A program made the position numbers and the translations under genes. This document shows, piece by piece, positions 24,320 through 33,294 of a DNA stretch of 56,765 nucleotides (positions are counted from its first letter, which is position 1; each line of letters opens with the position of its first letter). The DNA is from Candidatus Methylacidiphilales bacterium (GTDB lineage: Bacteria; Pseudomonadota; Gammaproteobacteria; JASGCS01): positions 213,515 to 270,279 of the forward strand of contig JASGCS010000001.1 of the NCBI GenBank assembly GCA_030054035.1, in the 5' to 3' direction. The notes beneath the pieces are model-generated. The model saw only the letters and a list, made by a program, of their open reading frames with translations. It was not told the origin of the DNA and searched no databases.

Positions 24320-24993
24320 CTAACTGTAGTGCCAAGTAATCGAGATGGGTCTTTAGGTTCACCATCTTCACGAATTTCAAAATGAACCCCAGGCTCTCCT
24401 GCAATAGTTGCGCCTGAATTGCCAATAACATCCCCTTGTTTTATTTGCTGACCTTCGGCAACGGAAATAGTTTTTAGAAATCCATAAGCACTCAAATAAC
24501 GATCTGAATGTTTAATAATAATTAAATTTCCGTATGCTTTTATCGCAGAACCAACGTAAACCACTGTACCTCGCGCACTAGCTCGTACTGGTGACGCAAG
24601 GGGCAATTTGTAATAGACCCCAGAATAGTCTTTGGGGCTATTCCCTGTAAAAGAATTGGTGATCTCTCCTTCTGCGGCTGGACTTTTCCATACTTCGGCA
24701 GTATTAGCATTGCCATTTAACATTTTTTGAGGGATAGACTTAACCACTAGATTTTGTGGGACTTCTTGTTTAGTAAAATTCACTCGTAATCTAGTTCCAA
24801 CTTGCAATGCATCAGGATTTTTAATTCCATTCACTGCGATGAGATCTTTTAGTGAAACTCTAAATTGCCAAGAAATTTGATATAGATTGTCCCCTTTTTT
24901 TACCACATACAGATAGGGATCCCAAGTTTGATTATTCGAGCAATTTGCAAGAATCATAGATAAGAAAATCATCATTGAAGTTTTAAAGATCAT
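24316..24993 (-). CDS. nlpD: NlpD-like murein hydrolase activator lipoprotein
   Basis: The 225-residue product has a lipoprotein signal with lipobox LANC, a LysM domain (about 28-72, YVVKKGDNLYQISWQFRVSL) and a C-terminal M23/LytM domain (about 105-222). The LytM zinc site is incomplete. The usual H-x3-D is replaced (YSGVYYKLPLASPVRA) and the second motif has only one His (GVHFEIREDG). This is the normal state of NlpD-type activators of the amidase AmiC. It follows pcm and surE as in many proteobacteria, but the rpoS gene usually found downstream is absent. Confidence 0.9.
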   Translation of the reverse strand: MIFKTSMMIFLSMILANCSNNQTWDPYLYVVKKGDNLYQISWQFRVSLKDLIAVNGIKNPDALQVGTRLRVNFTKQEVPQNLVVKSIPQKMLNGNANTAEVWKSPAAEGEITNSFTGNSPKDYSGVYYKLPLASPVRASARGTVVYVGSAIKAYGNLIIIKHSDRYLSAYGFLKTISVAEGQQIKQGDVIGNSGATIAGEPGVHFEIREDGEPKDPSRLLGTTVS

Positions 24994-24996
24994 TTG

Positions 24997-25650
24997 TTAT
25001 ATTTCTCCTTTTAGATACGGCACAAAAACCACTTGCTCATAGGTATAGGTTTCCACTCCATTTTTATTTTTTTTAAGTACCGTGAGTTGTTGTTTTGTAT
25101 TGCCAAGAGGAATGATCATCACCCCTTGTGGTTTAAGAACACTAAATAAGTCTACTGGAATCTCATCACTTGCAGCTGAAAGTATTACCGCATCGTATTG
25201 AGCATGGTCTGAAGCCAGATGACTAGAAGCATAGCGACATTCTATATTCTCAACTCCGAGAGAAGTTAGCAAATGTTGCGCTTGGGAATGAAGCGCAAAA
25301 ATTCGTTCAATAGTAACCACTCGTTTGGTGAGCTGAGCAAGTAATGCAGTTTGATACCCAGAACCAGTACCAACTTCAAATATTAAATCTGGGTAAGCAG
25401 ATTGAGAGTGAAGAAAAAGTAGCTCGGCCATTCTCGCAACTACCCAAGGTTGTGAAATGGTTTGTGCATGTCCGATTGGCAATGCCACATCGTGGTATGC
25501 TCTTGCTTGTAAACTCTCCTCGACAAATTGATGCCTAGGTATTCTACCTAGCGCTTCAAGAACTTTAGCGTTACTAATACCATGATTTGAGAGATGTGAA
25601 ATTAATGATTTTCTTGACTGGATCATATTAGAAATATTTTTCTTACTCAT
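24997..25650 (-). CDS. pcm: Protein-L-isoaspartate O-methyltransferase
   Basis: The 217-residue product is a SAM-dependent methyltransferase that starts repair of isoaspartyl damage. PRHQFV and ALPIGHAQTISQPWVVARM form the substrate region, FEVGTGSGYQTALLA is the SAM-binding motif I, and PQGVMIIPLG follows. I chose the ATG at 25650. The frame is open further upstream, but an earlier start would run deep into surE; 25650 overlaps the surE stop by 8 nt and gives the usual family length. Confidence 0.93.
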   Translation of the reverse strand: MSKKNISNMIQSRKSLISHLSNHGISNAKVLEALGRIPRHQFVEESLQARAYHDVALPIGHAQTISQPWVVARMAELLFLHSQSAYPDLIFEVGTGSGYQTALLAQLTKRVVTIERIFALHSQAQHLLTSLGVENIECRYASSHLASDHAQYDAVILSAASDEIPVDLFSVLKPQGVMIIPLGNTKQQLTVLKKNKNGVETYTYEQVVFVPYLKGEI

Positions 25651-26410
25651 GGGAGGCAAGTTGATTAAGTAAACTATAGTCTGTATAATCAATAGTGAGA
25701 GGTGTAACTGACACATAGCCTTGACTAACTGCATAATAATCTGTGCCCGGTTGTTTGTCTAACAATTCACCTCCTCTCCCAATCCAATAGATTTTTTCAC
25801 TTCGACCATCTTCACTTTGAATCATGCGTTGAGGTTTCCCCCGCCTACTCAATTTTGTATACCTAACACCTTTAATAAGTTGAGTAGGTAGATTTGGTAC
25901 ATTAACATTAAAAATCGCATTACCAATATTGTGAAATTTATTTTCGATATCTAGAAGTAATTGTCCTGCAATAGAGGCGGCTGTATCAAAATGAGACGGA
26001 GGAGATCCGCACAGCGAAATTGCTATGGTAGGAAAGGGCAAATACCTTCCCTCTATAGCCCCTGCTACGGTACCAGAATAGAGTACGTCATCTCCTAAAT
26101 TTTCTCCAAAATTAATTCCACTAATCACTGTGTCAAAATCTTTTGAAAAATACCCTGAAAGCGCAAGATGAACACAGTCGGCAGGTGTGCCATTACATGA
26201 AAAAATTGAATTACCATGCTTTTCTACCCTCACTGGATCTCTAGTTGTTAAAGAGCTACTACAGGCACTTCTATCTTTATCGGGGGCAAGCAGAGTGACT
26301 TCGTACTCTTTTGATAGCTTTTGAAATAGGATTTGGATACCTTCTGATCGATATCCGTCATCATTAGTAAGCAGTATTCGAGAAATTGCTCTAGCCACTG
26401 CTGTGGTCAT
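25643..26410 (-). CDS. surE: 5'/3'-nucleotidase SurE
   Basis: The 255-residue product carries the metal site RILLTNDDGY near the start and SGINFGENLGDDVLYSGTVAGA in the middle, both diagnostic of SurE. It removes phosphate from nucleoside monophosphates and is linked to stationary survival. About ten residues precede the conserved core. The start at 26410 overlaps scpB by 20 nt. It forms surE-pcm-nlpD. Confidence 0.95.
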   Translation of the reverse strand: MTTAVARAISRILLTNDDGYRSEGIQILFQKLSKEYEVTLLAPDKDRSACSSSLTTRDPVRVEKHGNSIFSCNGTPADCVHLALSGYFSKDFDTVISGINFGENLGDDVLYSGTVAGAIEGRYLPFPTIAISLCGSPPSHFDTAASIAGQLLLDIENKFHNIGNAIFNVNVPNLPTQLIKGVRYTKLSRRGKPQRMIQSEDGRSEKIYWIGRGGELLDKQPGTDYYAVSQGYVSVTPLTIDYTDYSLLNQLASHE

Positions 26411-27023
26411 CTTGACTTGGCTGCTGAATCAGTGCGTCTGATTTTTCTGAGGCGCGCATAGTAAGTTCATCTATAGTTTTCGGCTCTGGTAAAGGTGGTA
26501 ACTCGTTAATATCTTTCAAATTAAAATAATCCAAAAACGCTTTTGTAGTGCCATACAGCGCTGGTTTTCCCAAACTCTCTCTGTACCCAGTAACCTTTAC
26601 CCACTCACGATCTAACAGCACCCTAAAAATATTTTGCGAGACGCTAACTCCTCTAATGTCCTCTACATCTCCTCGAGTGACTGGTTGTTTCCAAGCAATG
26701 ATCGCTAATGTTTCTATAAGTGCATTTGAGTATCGATGGGTTTTAGTTTCCCAGAGTTTTAAGATATTAGAAGACATTGACTCATCAATCTGATACCGAT
26801 ATCCACTCGCAACTTCTTTGAGCACCAAACAATCATGGTCGTTATTACTAACGAGTTCTATCACTGACTCTTTAACTCTTAATTCAATTTTCTGTTCAAC
26901 GGCGCTTTCACTGGTATCGGTTTGTTTTATTTGATCCGGAAGTAACTCAACAATCTCACCAATAGTTAGCGGTTTATCACTAACTAGAAGTAGAGATTTA
27001 ACAATTTTAGTAAGACTCATCAT
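26391..27023 (-). CDS. scpB: Segregation and condensation protein B
   Basis: The 210-residue product has two winged-helix domains (about 5-85 and 90-165). ALIETLAIIAWKQPVTRGDVEDIRG is the family hallmark, and a Pro-rich tail follows. ScpB binds ScpA and the Smc ATPase to compact and segregate the chromosome. The start overlaps scpA by 4 nt. Confidence 0.95.
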   Translation of the reverse strand: MMSLTKIVKSLLLVSDKPLTIGEIVELLPDQIKQTDTSESAVEQKIELRVKESVIELVSNNDHDCLVLKEVASGYRYQIDESMSSNILKLWETKTHRYSNALIETLAIIAWKQPVTRGDVEDIRGVSVSQNIFRVLLDREWVKVTGYRESLGKPALYGTTKAFLDYFNLKDINELPPLPEPKTIDELTMRASEKSDALIQQPSQDDHSSG

Positions 27024-27856
27024 TCAGCTATCTCCAATTCATCTGTATTTGTATAAGTAGGCAAACTCCAATTTTGAATAAGTAATTCTACATCAATTTC
27101 TCCGTATGGGGTATTCTGCGAGATTGTAACGACGCGTTGATTAGTCAGTAATAACAAAGATAAAAATGAAAGCGCTACTCCGAGAATCCCGAGCCGAGCG
27201 TCAAGTAACTCAATAAAAGTTTGTTTTTGATGCGCTTTTAGTTTTCCTATAATCATGGTCGTGCAATCACGAATAGTTAGCGTTTCCCTTCCAATTGTGT
27301 AATTTTTAATTAGCGAAAGCCTTAGTAAAACTTGTTGGTATGCCTCAGCTAACATAGCCAACTCAACTGGTGGGTGCTTCTTAGGTAAAGTCGTTCTTGA
27401 AAAATCTACAGAAGGCAAAAAGATATCCCTCTCAAGCCTTGGTAACTCACCCAAATATTCGGCAACAGTTTTATATCTCTCATATTCAATTATTCTTCTA
27501 ACTAGTTCTGATCGGGGGTCAACTTCTTCCTTATCAATAATTTGTTTGGGTAGTAGCATTTTTGTTTTAATTTCCGCTAATAATACAGCCATGAGTAAAT
27601 AATCGCCTGCTAGTTCATATTTCAATGTTTGCATAACTTTGACATAGGTTGCGTATTGTTCAGCAATTCGTGCAACTGGTATATCTAAAATATCAATATT
27701 CTGCTTTTTTATTAAGTACATCAGCAAATCCATAGGTCCAGAAAAATGATCTAAAGTCAGTTGCAGGGCTTCACTAGGTACATAGACATCGCTAGGTATC
27801 TCCAAAATTGGAACGCCCTTGATTACCGCAAAAGGTGTTTCAGAACTAAAAGTCAT
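27020..27856 (-). CDS. scpA: Segregation and condensation protein A
   Basis: The 278-residue product is the kleisin partner of Smc. The N-terminal pattern LDHFSGPMDLLMYLIKKQNI and DYLLMAVLLAEIKTKMLLP are typical, and the C-terminal winged helix lies at about 195-260. It follows trpS with a 4-nt overlap, a trpS-scpA-scpB order seen in proteobacteria. Confidence 0.95.
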   Translation of the reverse strand: MTFSSETPFAVIKGVPILEIPSDVYVPSEALQLTLDHFSGPMDLLMYLIKKQNIDILDIPVARIAEQYATYVKVMQTLKYELAGDYLLMAVLLAEIKTKMLLPKQIIDKEEVDPRSELVRRIIEYERYKTVAEYLGELPRLERDIFLPSVDFSRTTLPKKHPPVELAMLAEAYQQVLLRLSLIKNYTIGRETLTIRDCTTMIIGKLKAHQKQTFIELLDARLGILGVALSFLSLLLLTNQRVVTISQNTPYGEIDVELLIQNWSLPTYTNTDELEIAE

Positions 27857-29067
27857 TGTAGTAGGTGAAAAACTCCCCGTATCTGCTCCATAGTTTCGCT
27901 GGCTTGATGAGTGGCTTTTATCGTGCCCTGTTTTAATATGTCGCGTATAGTGTCTTTTCTATCTTCTAGTTCAATAATTTTATCTCTGATTATTGCGATA
28001 TCCTGATTTACTGATTTTGCTATTTTCTTTTTACAATCTACACAACCAATCGTGGCTTTTCTACAAGCTAAATTGATTTCTTTTTTAGTTTCTTCATTGC
28101 TTACCGCCATGTGGTACTCCCATACTGGACAATTATCCGGATTACCTGGATCAGACCTTAGCTTTCTCGCTGGATCCGTTGGCATTTTACTAAAAGCATA
28201 CTCTATACCTTTCTCATGCTCATTGAGCAATATGGTATTACCTGCTGATTTTGACATTTTTTTACCATCTAATCCAAGAAATTTAGCTTGTGGCAAAATA
28301 CTTGCTTCTGGTTCTGGAAGTATCTTCTGACCACTCCCTTCCAAAAATCCAAGTAGCCGCTCACGATCACTCACCGTTAATGAAGTTTGTTCAAAAATTA
28401 TTGTCCGGGTTTGTTGCAGCGCTTCAAAATCTCCAAATTCTCTGTAGCGTTTTCTGCCTTTAAGCACCGCTTCACGAATCACCGGCTTCATTTCACTTAG
28501 AAGATCCTCAGTTTTTTCTTGCAATAATTCACCACCCCCAAATAGATAGTTAAATCTTCGGGCCACTTCCCTTGCAAATTCTATATGAGCTATTTGATCC
28601 GCGCCAACTGGAACTACATTTGCTTTGTAGAGAAGGATGTCTGCAGTTTGTAACAATGGGTACGATAAAAATCCGAGCGTATCAAGAGATTTGCCTTTTT
28701 GATTTTCCAATTGATCTTTATAACTCGGAATTCTCTCTAGCCATGACAAAGGTGTGATCATTGAAAGTAACAGTTGTAGTTCTGCATGCTCACGCACCCA
28801 AGATTGGACAAAAAGAACACACTGATCAGGATCAATCCCACACGCAATCCATTCGGAGATCATCGAAATGGTTAGTTCTGAAACAGATTGAGGTTTTTCA
28901 TACTCAGTTGTCAATGCGTGTAAATCAGCGACAAAAAAATAACAGTCTTGGGTATGCTGCAATGCAACCCAATGTTTAAGCACACTATAATAATGACCAA
29001 GATGTAACCTGCCGGTAGGTCGCATACCTGATAATACTCGTGAGGTTTGGTGAATGGAAGAGTTCAA
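27853..29067 (-). CDS. trpS: Tryptophanyl-tRNA synthetase (long, beta-type)
   Basis: The 404-residue class I synthetase has SGMRPTGRLHLGHY (HIGH motif), PVGADQIAHIEFAREVARRF and GKKMSKSAGN (KMSKS). It is about 70 residues longer than E. coli TrpS because of an insertion before KMSKS (roughly 195-270), a form I associate with betaproteobacteria. The first codon is TTG; no ATG precedes the conserved core. It heads trpS-scpA-scpB-surE-pcm-nlpD and is divergent from yciB (42-nt gap). I see no Trp-rich leader upstream. Confidence 0.95.
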   Translation of the reverse strand: MNSSIHQTSRVLSGMRPTGRLHLGHYYSVLKHWVALQHTQDCYFFVADLHALTTEYEKPQSVSELTISMISEWIACGIDPDQCVLFVQSWVREHAELQLLLSMITPLSWLERIPSYKDQLENQKGKSLDTLGFLSYPLLQTADILLYKANVVPVGADQIAHIEFAREVARRFNYLFGGGELLQEKTEDLLSEMKPVIREAVLKGRKRYREFGDFEALQQTRTIIFEQTSLTVSDRERLLGFLEGSGQKILPEPEASILPQAKFLGLDGKKMSKSAGNTILLNEHEKGIEYAFSKMPTDPARKLRSDPGNPDNCPVWEYHMAVSNEETKKEINLACRKATIGCVDCKKKIAKSVNQDIAIIRDKIIELEDRKDTIRDILKQGTIKATHQASETMEQIRGVFHLLQ

Positions 29068-29109
29068 TGTTTAACAGTAAAATATACGCTATGATTATAC
29101 CAAAAGAAT

Positions 29110-29652
29110 ATGGCAAATACTTTAGTTGAATTTTTACCACTAGTTCTTTTTTTTGTTGCTTATAAAATCAAGGGGGTGTATATTGCGACGATAGTGCTTA
29201 TGCTGTCTATGGTTTTAGCTTGTTTGTATTACAAAATACGCACAAACCAATGTCCTAAAATGTTAAGTTATAGTACACTATTTGTAGTTGTGGCGGGAGT
29301 TTTCACATTATTATTTGACGATCCAATTTTCTTACAAATAAAACCAACTGTACTCTATCTTAGTTTTGCGGGTGCAATGTATGGGATGCTAAAATTTAGA
29401 AAAAAAAATATACTGCAAGCGCTATTATCCAATAAAATCAACCTTACCAAAAATCAATGGGACTCTGTATTGATCCATTGGGTGTTTTTTTTCTTGTTTT
29501 TAGGGGAGATTAATATTATCATTGCCTATTTCTTTAGTTTTGATTTTTGGGTAGGGTTTAAAGTATTTGGAATGATCATTTTGAATATATTCTTTCTTGT
29601 ATTTGAGGGGATTTGGTTGTATACTAAAGGGGCAACGATTAGTTCGAAGTGA
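29110..29652 (+). CDS. yciB: YciB/IspZ family inner-membrane protein
   Basis: The 180-residue product has about five to six membrane spans. It shows the family pattern of FLPLVLFFVAYKIKGVYIAT at the start, DDPIFLQIKPTVLY in the middle and WDSVLIHWVFFFLFLGEIN later. YciB takes part in cell-envelope integrity and septation. It is followed by bolA and a parvulin, an order common in Betaproteobacteria. Confidence 0.95.
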   Translation: MANTLVEFLPLVLFFVAYKIKGVYIATIVLMLSMVLACLYYKIRTNQCPKMLSYSTLFVVVAGVFTLLFDDPIFLQIKPTVLYLSFAGAMYGMLKFRKKNILQALLSNKINLTKNQWDSVLIHWVFFFLFLGEINIIIAYFFSFDFWVGFKVFGMIILNIFFLVFEGIWLYTKGATISSK

Positions 29653-29657
29653 TTTTT

Positions 29658-29924
29658 ATGGATATTACTAAAAAAGTAACTGAGATACTGCAAGATACTT
29701 TTGCACCTGATTCGTTATTGGTGGAAAATAATTCTGCAGATCATGTAGGTCACGCTGGGGCATCTCAAGGAGGTGCGCACCTTGCAGTGTCTATAGTCAG
29801 CCAAGCTTTTTTTGGAAAATCAATGATTGAACGACATCGCTTGATTTATCAAGCGCTTGGCTCACTTATGAAGCAAGAAATTCATGCGTTGAGCATTAAA
29901 GCGGGGCATCCAAAAAATAACTAA
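29658..29924 (+). CDS. bolA: BolA family protein
   Basis: The 88-residue product has the BolA pattern ENNSADHVGHAG, then HLAVSIVSQAFFGKSMIERHRLIYQAL and a final EIHALSIKAGHP. Members partner monothiol glutaredoxins and handle Fe-S clusters; some bind DNA. The ATG at 29658 is preferred over an in-frame GTG at 29649, which overlaps the yciB stop. Confidence 0.93.
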   Translation: MDITKKVTEILQDTFAPDSLLVENNSADHVGHAGASQGGAHLAVSIVSQAFFGKSMIERHRLIYQALGSLMKQEIHALSIKAGHPKNN

Positions 29925-29937
29925 ATGGGAGTTTTAT

Positions 29938-30771
29938 ATGAAAAATAGAATTAATCAACTTGCAATTGTTATGTTATTCTTACAAACAAGTAGTGGGATA
30001 GCAGTAGAAAAACCAGCCGACAATTTCAATCCACAAGCACCAGTTGCGACAATTAACGGAAAAGTTCTCACCCAGGGTGAAGTCTATCGATATAGGGACT
30101 ATCTAAGGGAAAATGGTGTTGATCAAGAATCACTTGACCCAAACAAACTAGCACTATCCATGGTTCAAGAAGAAGTTCTCGTGCAAGAAGCCACTAAAAG
30201 TGGTTTTGCTAAAGGTAAAAATTACGAGTATGAAGTCGCGATTAATAGAAAAAAGGTGCTTATCACTGCCTTATTAAAAGATTATTTAAGTAAAAACCAA
30301 CCCACACCAGCTGAAATAGACTCTGCGTATCAAGATTACAGCAGAGACAAGAAAGAGTATGAAGTTAGGCATATTTTGGTCGACGACCCTGCCCTTGCTG
30401 ATGATCTAGTTCAAAAATTAAATAATAAAGAACCGTTTTCAGACTTAGCAAAAAAACACTCGCGCGATAATTCAGCGGAAAATGGAGGGAGGCTTGGTTG
30501 GATCGCGCCAAGCAGAGTGGTGCCAGAATTTAGAGATGCCTTAACCGCTCTTTCTGTCAATGAACTTACTAAAAAACCCGTAAAAAGCCAGTTTGGATGG
30601 CATATTATCCAAAATTTAGGTGTTCGAGACAGAGAAATTAAAACCTATGAAGAGATTAAGGAAGAGCTTCTTAACCAAGTAAGGCAAAAGAAAATTGGTG
30701 AGTATTCCCAATATTTAGTTTCAAAAGCAAAAATTGTTCTCCCAAATGAAGGTAAAAAAGTAAGTAAATAA
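29938..30771 (+). CDS. Periplasmic parvulin-type peptidyl-prolyl isomerase
   Basis: The 277-residue product has a signal peptide (about 1-22), a SurA/PrsA-like N-terminal helical region (about 32-125) and a rotamase domain (about 135-230). That domain shows YEVRHILVDD, FSDLAKKHSRDNSAENGGRLGW and SQFGWHIIQNL. It should help fold outer-membrane proteins. TGGGAG precedes the ATG by 7 nt. A strong terminator follows 22 nt after the stop. Confidence 0.94.
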   Translation: MKNRINQLAIVMLFLQTSSGIAVEKPADNFNPQAPVATINGKVLTQGEVYRYRDYLRENGVDQESLDPNKLALSMVQEEVLVQEATKSGFAKGKNYEYEVAINRKKVLITALLKDYLSKNQPTPAEIDSAYQDYSRDKKEYEVRHILVDDPALADDLVQKLNNKEPFSDLAKKHSRDNSAENGGRLGWIAPSRVVPEFRDALTALSVNELTKKPVKSQFGWHIIQNLGVRDREIKTYEEIKEELLNQVRQKKIGEYSQYLVSKAKIVLPNEGKKVSK

Positions 30772-30793
30772 GTCTCGTTGTAAACTTTGTGTT

Positions 30794-30843
30794 AAAAACC
30801 CACTAAAATTAATTTCAATATTTATTTTAGTGGGTTTTTTTTA
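30794..30843 (+). terminator. Strong intrinsic terminator after the parvulin gene
   Basis: AAAACCCACTAAAAT (30795-30809) pairs perfectly with ATTTTAGTGGGTTTT (30824-30838), and the right arm runs into a string of T to 30842. It ends the yciB-bolA-parvulin unit and separates it from the leuA leader. Confidence 0.93.
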
Positions 30844-30853
30844 TGATAAAATC

Positions 30854-30910
30854 ATGGTTGTGATCAATGCCTCGCAATTTTACTCTCTCCTCCTGTGCTG
30901 CTTACGCTAA
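30854..30910 (+). CDS. Putative leu leader peptide (MVVINASQFYSLLLCCLR)
   Basis: A short frame of 18 codons between the terminator and leuA contains three consecutive leucine codons (CTC CTC CTG) and a fourth (TTA) just before its TAA stop. Such peptides sense charged tRNA-Leu by ribosome stalling. No good Shine-Dalgarno sequence precedes its ATG, so translation is unproven. The last codons lie in a 7-bp hairpin (CTGTGCT/AGCACAG). Confidence 0.45.
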   Translation: MVVINASQFYSLLLCCLR

Positions 30911-30976
30911 GCACAGCAATTGCATTTTAAAAAATTTAATCACCTAATTAAAATTAAACAAACCAGAGAAGAGAGT
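30882..30976 (+). promoter_or_regulatory. Leucine-responsive leader: Leu codons complementary to the leuA RBS
   Basis: ACTCTCTCCTC (30882-30892), which includes the first leucine codons of the leader frame, is complementary in 10 of 11 positions to GAGAAGAGAGT (30966-30976), the ribosome-binding region of leuA. An alternative 7-bp hairpin forms from CTGTGCT (30893-30899) and AGCACAG (30910-30916). A ribosome stalled on the Leu codons would free the leuA start. No T-run follows the second hairpin, so control of translation is more likely than of termination. Confidence 0.45.
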
Positions 30977-30977
30977 T

Positions 30978-32543
30978 ATGAACACAAACATGAGATTGAT
31001 AAAAATATTTGACACCACTTTAAGAGACGGTGAGCAAAGCCCAGGAGCGTCAATGACGTTAGAAGAAAAAGTTAGAATCGCCATTGGGTTAGAAAAACTT
31101 GGAGTAGAAATTATTGAGGCAGGTTTTCCTGCAGCTTCAAAGGGAGACTTTACTTCTGTACAAGCTGTGGCAAAACAAATTACCACTTCAATAGTTTGTG
31201 GCTTAGCACGAGCAAATCAACAGGATATAACTACTGCCTACGAAGCTTTGCGAGTGGCTCCGATATTTAGAATCCACACATTTATTGCAACATCAACAAT
31301 TCATATGGAAAGGAAATTAAAAATGACTCCTGAGCAAGTATTGGAACGAGCAGTTCAATCAGTATCACTTGCCAGAAATTACACTAATGATGTTGAGTTT
31401 TCCCCAGAAGACGCTGGAAGATCCGAAATCGATTTTCTTTGCAAGGTAATTGAATCTGTCATTAATGCAGGTGCAACGACCATAAATATACCAGACACGG
31501 TTGGCTACACGACACCAATTGAATTTGGTTCGTTAATTGCACTACTTATAAAACGAATACCTAATAGCGATAAAGCGATATTCTCAGTGCACTGTCATAA
31601 TGATCTTGGACTCGCAGTGGCAAACTCCTTGAGCGCAATTGCAAATGGTGCCTGCCAAGTCGAATGCACGATTAACGGGATAGGAGAAAGAGCAGGAAAT
31701 GCTTCACTTGAGGAAATAGTAATGGCACTTAAAACAAGGAGTGATTTTTATAAGTGCGCTACTAACATTGACACAACGCAATTAGTACCCATGTCAAAAC
31801 TAATTTCAAGCGTTACAGGGTTTATGGTACAACCCAACAAAGCAATTGTTGGAGCGAATGCATTTTCGCATGAAGCAGGAATTCATCAAGACGGAGTCAT
31901 CAAGCATAGAGAAACCTATGAAATTATGAGGGCAGAAGATGTGGGTTGGGATTCAAATAAGCTTGTTCTTGGCAAGCACTCTGGACGAAACGCATTTATA
32001 ACTAAACTTTCAGAGATGGGAGTTACATTCACAAATGAAGAAGAAAAAAATAGTGCGTTCTTAAAATTCAAAGAAGTGGCTGATATGAAACATGAAATTA
32101 CTGACTTTGATCTTCAGGCGATCGTCACGCAATCACAGATACAAGAAGAACGATATTCGCTTATTTCTCTATCGGCCAAAACTGAAAGTAGCAAACCAGC
32201 CCATGCCACTATAACTCTTTCTGATCAAGGAGTTGAAAAATCATCGAGTGCATTTGGCGATGGTCCAGTTGCTGCAGTTTTTGCCGCAATTGAATCCTTA
32301 GTGCAAAGTAAAGCCACCCTACTCCTCTACTCAATTGGAAATGTTACCAGCGGGATTGATGCAATAGGTGAAGTGATGGTGCGTTTATCAAAAAATAACG
32401 TAATTACCAACGGTAAAGGTGCTAATACTGATATTATTACCGCATCAGCGCTTGCCTATATTAATGCTCTTAATAAACTAACTCTCCATGAGCAAAAAGT
32501 CCATGCCCAAGATGCGCAATTTGACGCAACCTATGGAATCTAA
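30978..32543 (+). CDS. leuA: 2-isopropylmalate synthase
   Basis: The 521-residue product starts leucine synthesis by condensing acetyl-CoA with 2-oxoisovalerate. [16 protein letters not shown] and [16 protein letters not shown] are the metal and catalytic motifs of the TIM barrel. The C-terminal regulatory LeuA dimer domain (about 390-510) carries leucine feedback. AGAAGAGAG precedes the ATG. The gene is separated from ilvBNC by udg and pssA, and those genes run in the opposite direction, so it needs its own control. Confidence 0.97.
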   Translation: MNTNMRLIKIFDTTLRDGEQSPGASMTLEEKVRIAIGLEKLGVEIIEAGFPAASKGDFTSVQAVAKQITTSIVCGLARANQQDITTAYEALRVAPIFRIHTFIATSTIHMERKLKMTPEQVLERAVQSVSLARNYTNDVEFSPEDAGRSEIDFLCKVIESVINAGATTINIPDTVGYTTPIEFGSLIALLIKRIPNSDKAIFSVHCHNDLGLAVANSLSAIANGACQVECTINGIGERAGNASLEEIVMALKTRSDFYKCATNIDTTQLVPMSKLISSVTGFMVQPNKAIVGANAFSHEAGIHQDGVIKHRETYEIMRAEDVGWDSNKLVLGKHSGRNAFITKLSEMGVTFTNEEEKNSAFLKFKEVADMKHEITDFDLQAIVTQSQIQEERYSLISLSAKTESSKPAHATITLSDQGVEKSSSAFGDGPVAAVFAAIESLVQSKATLLLYSIGNVTSGIDAIGEVMVRLSKNNVITNGKGANTDIITASALAYINALNKLTLHEQKVHAQDAQFDATYGI

Positions 32544-33294
32544 TAGACGCAGGTTATTCTATAATGCGATTGGACTTGGAAATGCCAGATGGTTAACTCA
32601 ATTTGAACCTAACCAACCACAGATAAGTGAGGTTTCTCAAATTCATAAAAATAGCTCTATCTCACTTAACACCATCAAAAAGCACACAAAAAAGCACACA
32701 GAGGTTGGTGGATTGAAAACTTTGGATGACCTTTACCAGCGCGCCAGCCAATGCCATGACTGTGAGCTATCCAAAACAAGAAATCAAGTGGTGTTTGGAA
32801 TTGGCAATGTATCTGCAGACATCGTCTTTGTCGGTGAGGGACCGGGAGAAGAAGAAGACAAAACAGGGTTGCCTTTTGTTGGCAAAGCCGGTCAATTACT
32901 AACATTAATGCTTGAGGCAATAGATCTAACTAGAGAGTCAGTATATATTTGTAACGTGGTTAAATGCCGGCCACCCAATAACAGAACACCATTAGAATCA
33001 GAAATTACAGCTTGTAAGCATTATTTAGAGTCGCAATTGCGACAAATTAGCCCGAAAATTATTGTTGCACTTGGTGCTACGGCAGCCAGATCATTATTAG
33101 GAAATAAATTTACCGAAAAAATATCCTTGGCTACATTGAGAGAATCTGTCCATACGTATGGTGATCCAGAGTTGTCAAAATTAATTATCACCTATCATCC
33201 TTCTTATTTATTACGATCACCAGGAGAAAAAGCCAAAGCTTGGAGTGATTTAAAAATAATTAAGAAAACTCTTAAGAAGCTGAAGGACGTTTAA
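32533..33294 (+). CDS. Fe-S uracil-DNA glycosylase (family 4-like)
   Basis: The 253-residue product has the four-cysteine Fe-S pattern (CHDC, then [10 protein letters not shown] and [11 protein letters not shown]), the uracil-binding [20 protein letters not shown] and the C-terminal [12 protein letters not shown]. It removes uracil from DNA. An N-terminal extension of about 75 residues precedes the core and is rich in His, Lys and Gln. The ATG at 32533 overlaps the leuA stop by 11 nt; an earlier frame position is open but lies inside leuA. Its end overlaps the convergent pssA by 23 nt. Confidence 0.93.
   Translation: MESNRRRLFYNAIGLGNARWLTQFEPNQPQISEVSQIHKNSSISLNTIKKHTKKHTEVGGLKTLDDLYQRASQCHDCELSKTRNQVVFGIGNVSADIVFVGEGPGEEEDKTGLPFVGKAGQLLTLMLEAIDLTRESVYICNVVKCRPPNNRTPLESEITACKHYLESQLRQISPKIIVALGATAARSLLGNKFTEKISLATLRESVHTYGDPELSKLIITYHPSYLLRSPGEKAKAWSDLKIIKKTLKKLKDV

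Noticed and set aside
29068-29109. Tryptophan-type leader or T-box before trpS
   Set aside because: The gap to yciB is 42 nt and contains no Trp codon run or hairpin.
30843-30863. Alternative leader frame of six codons before leuA
   Set aside because: It is very short, contains only one Leu codon and lacks a ribosome-binding site; the overlapping frame at 30854 has the leucine run.
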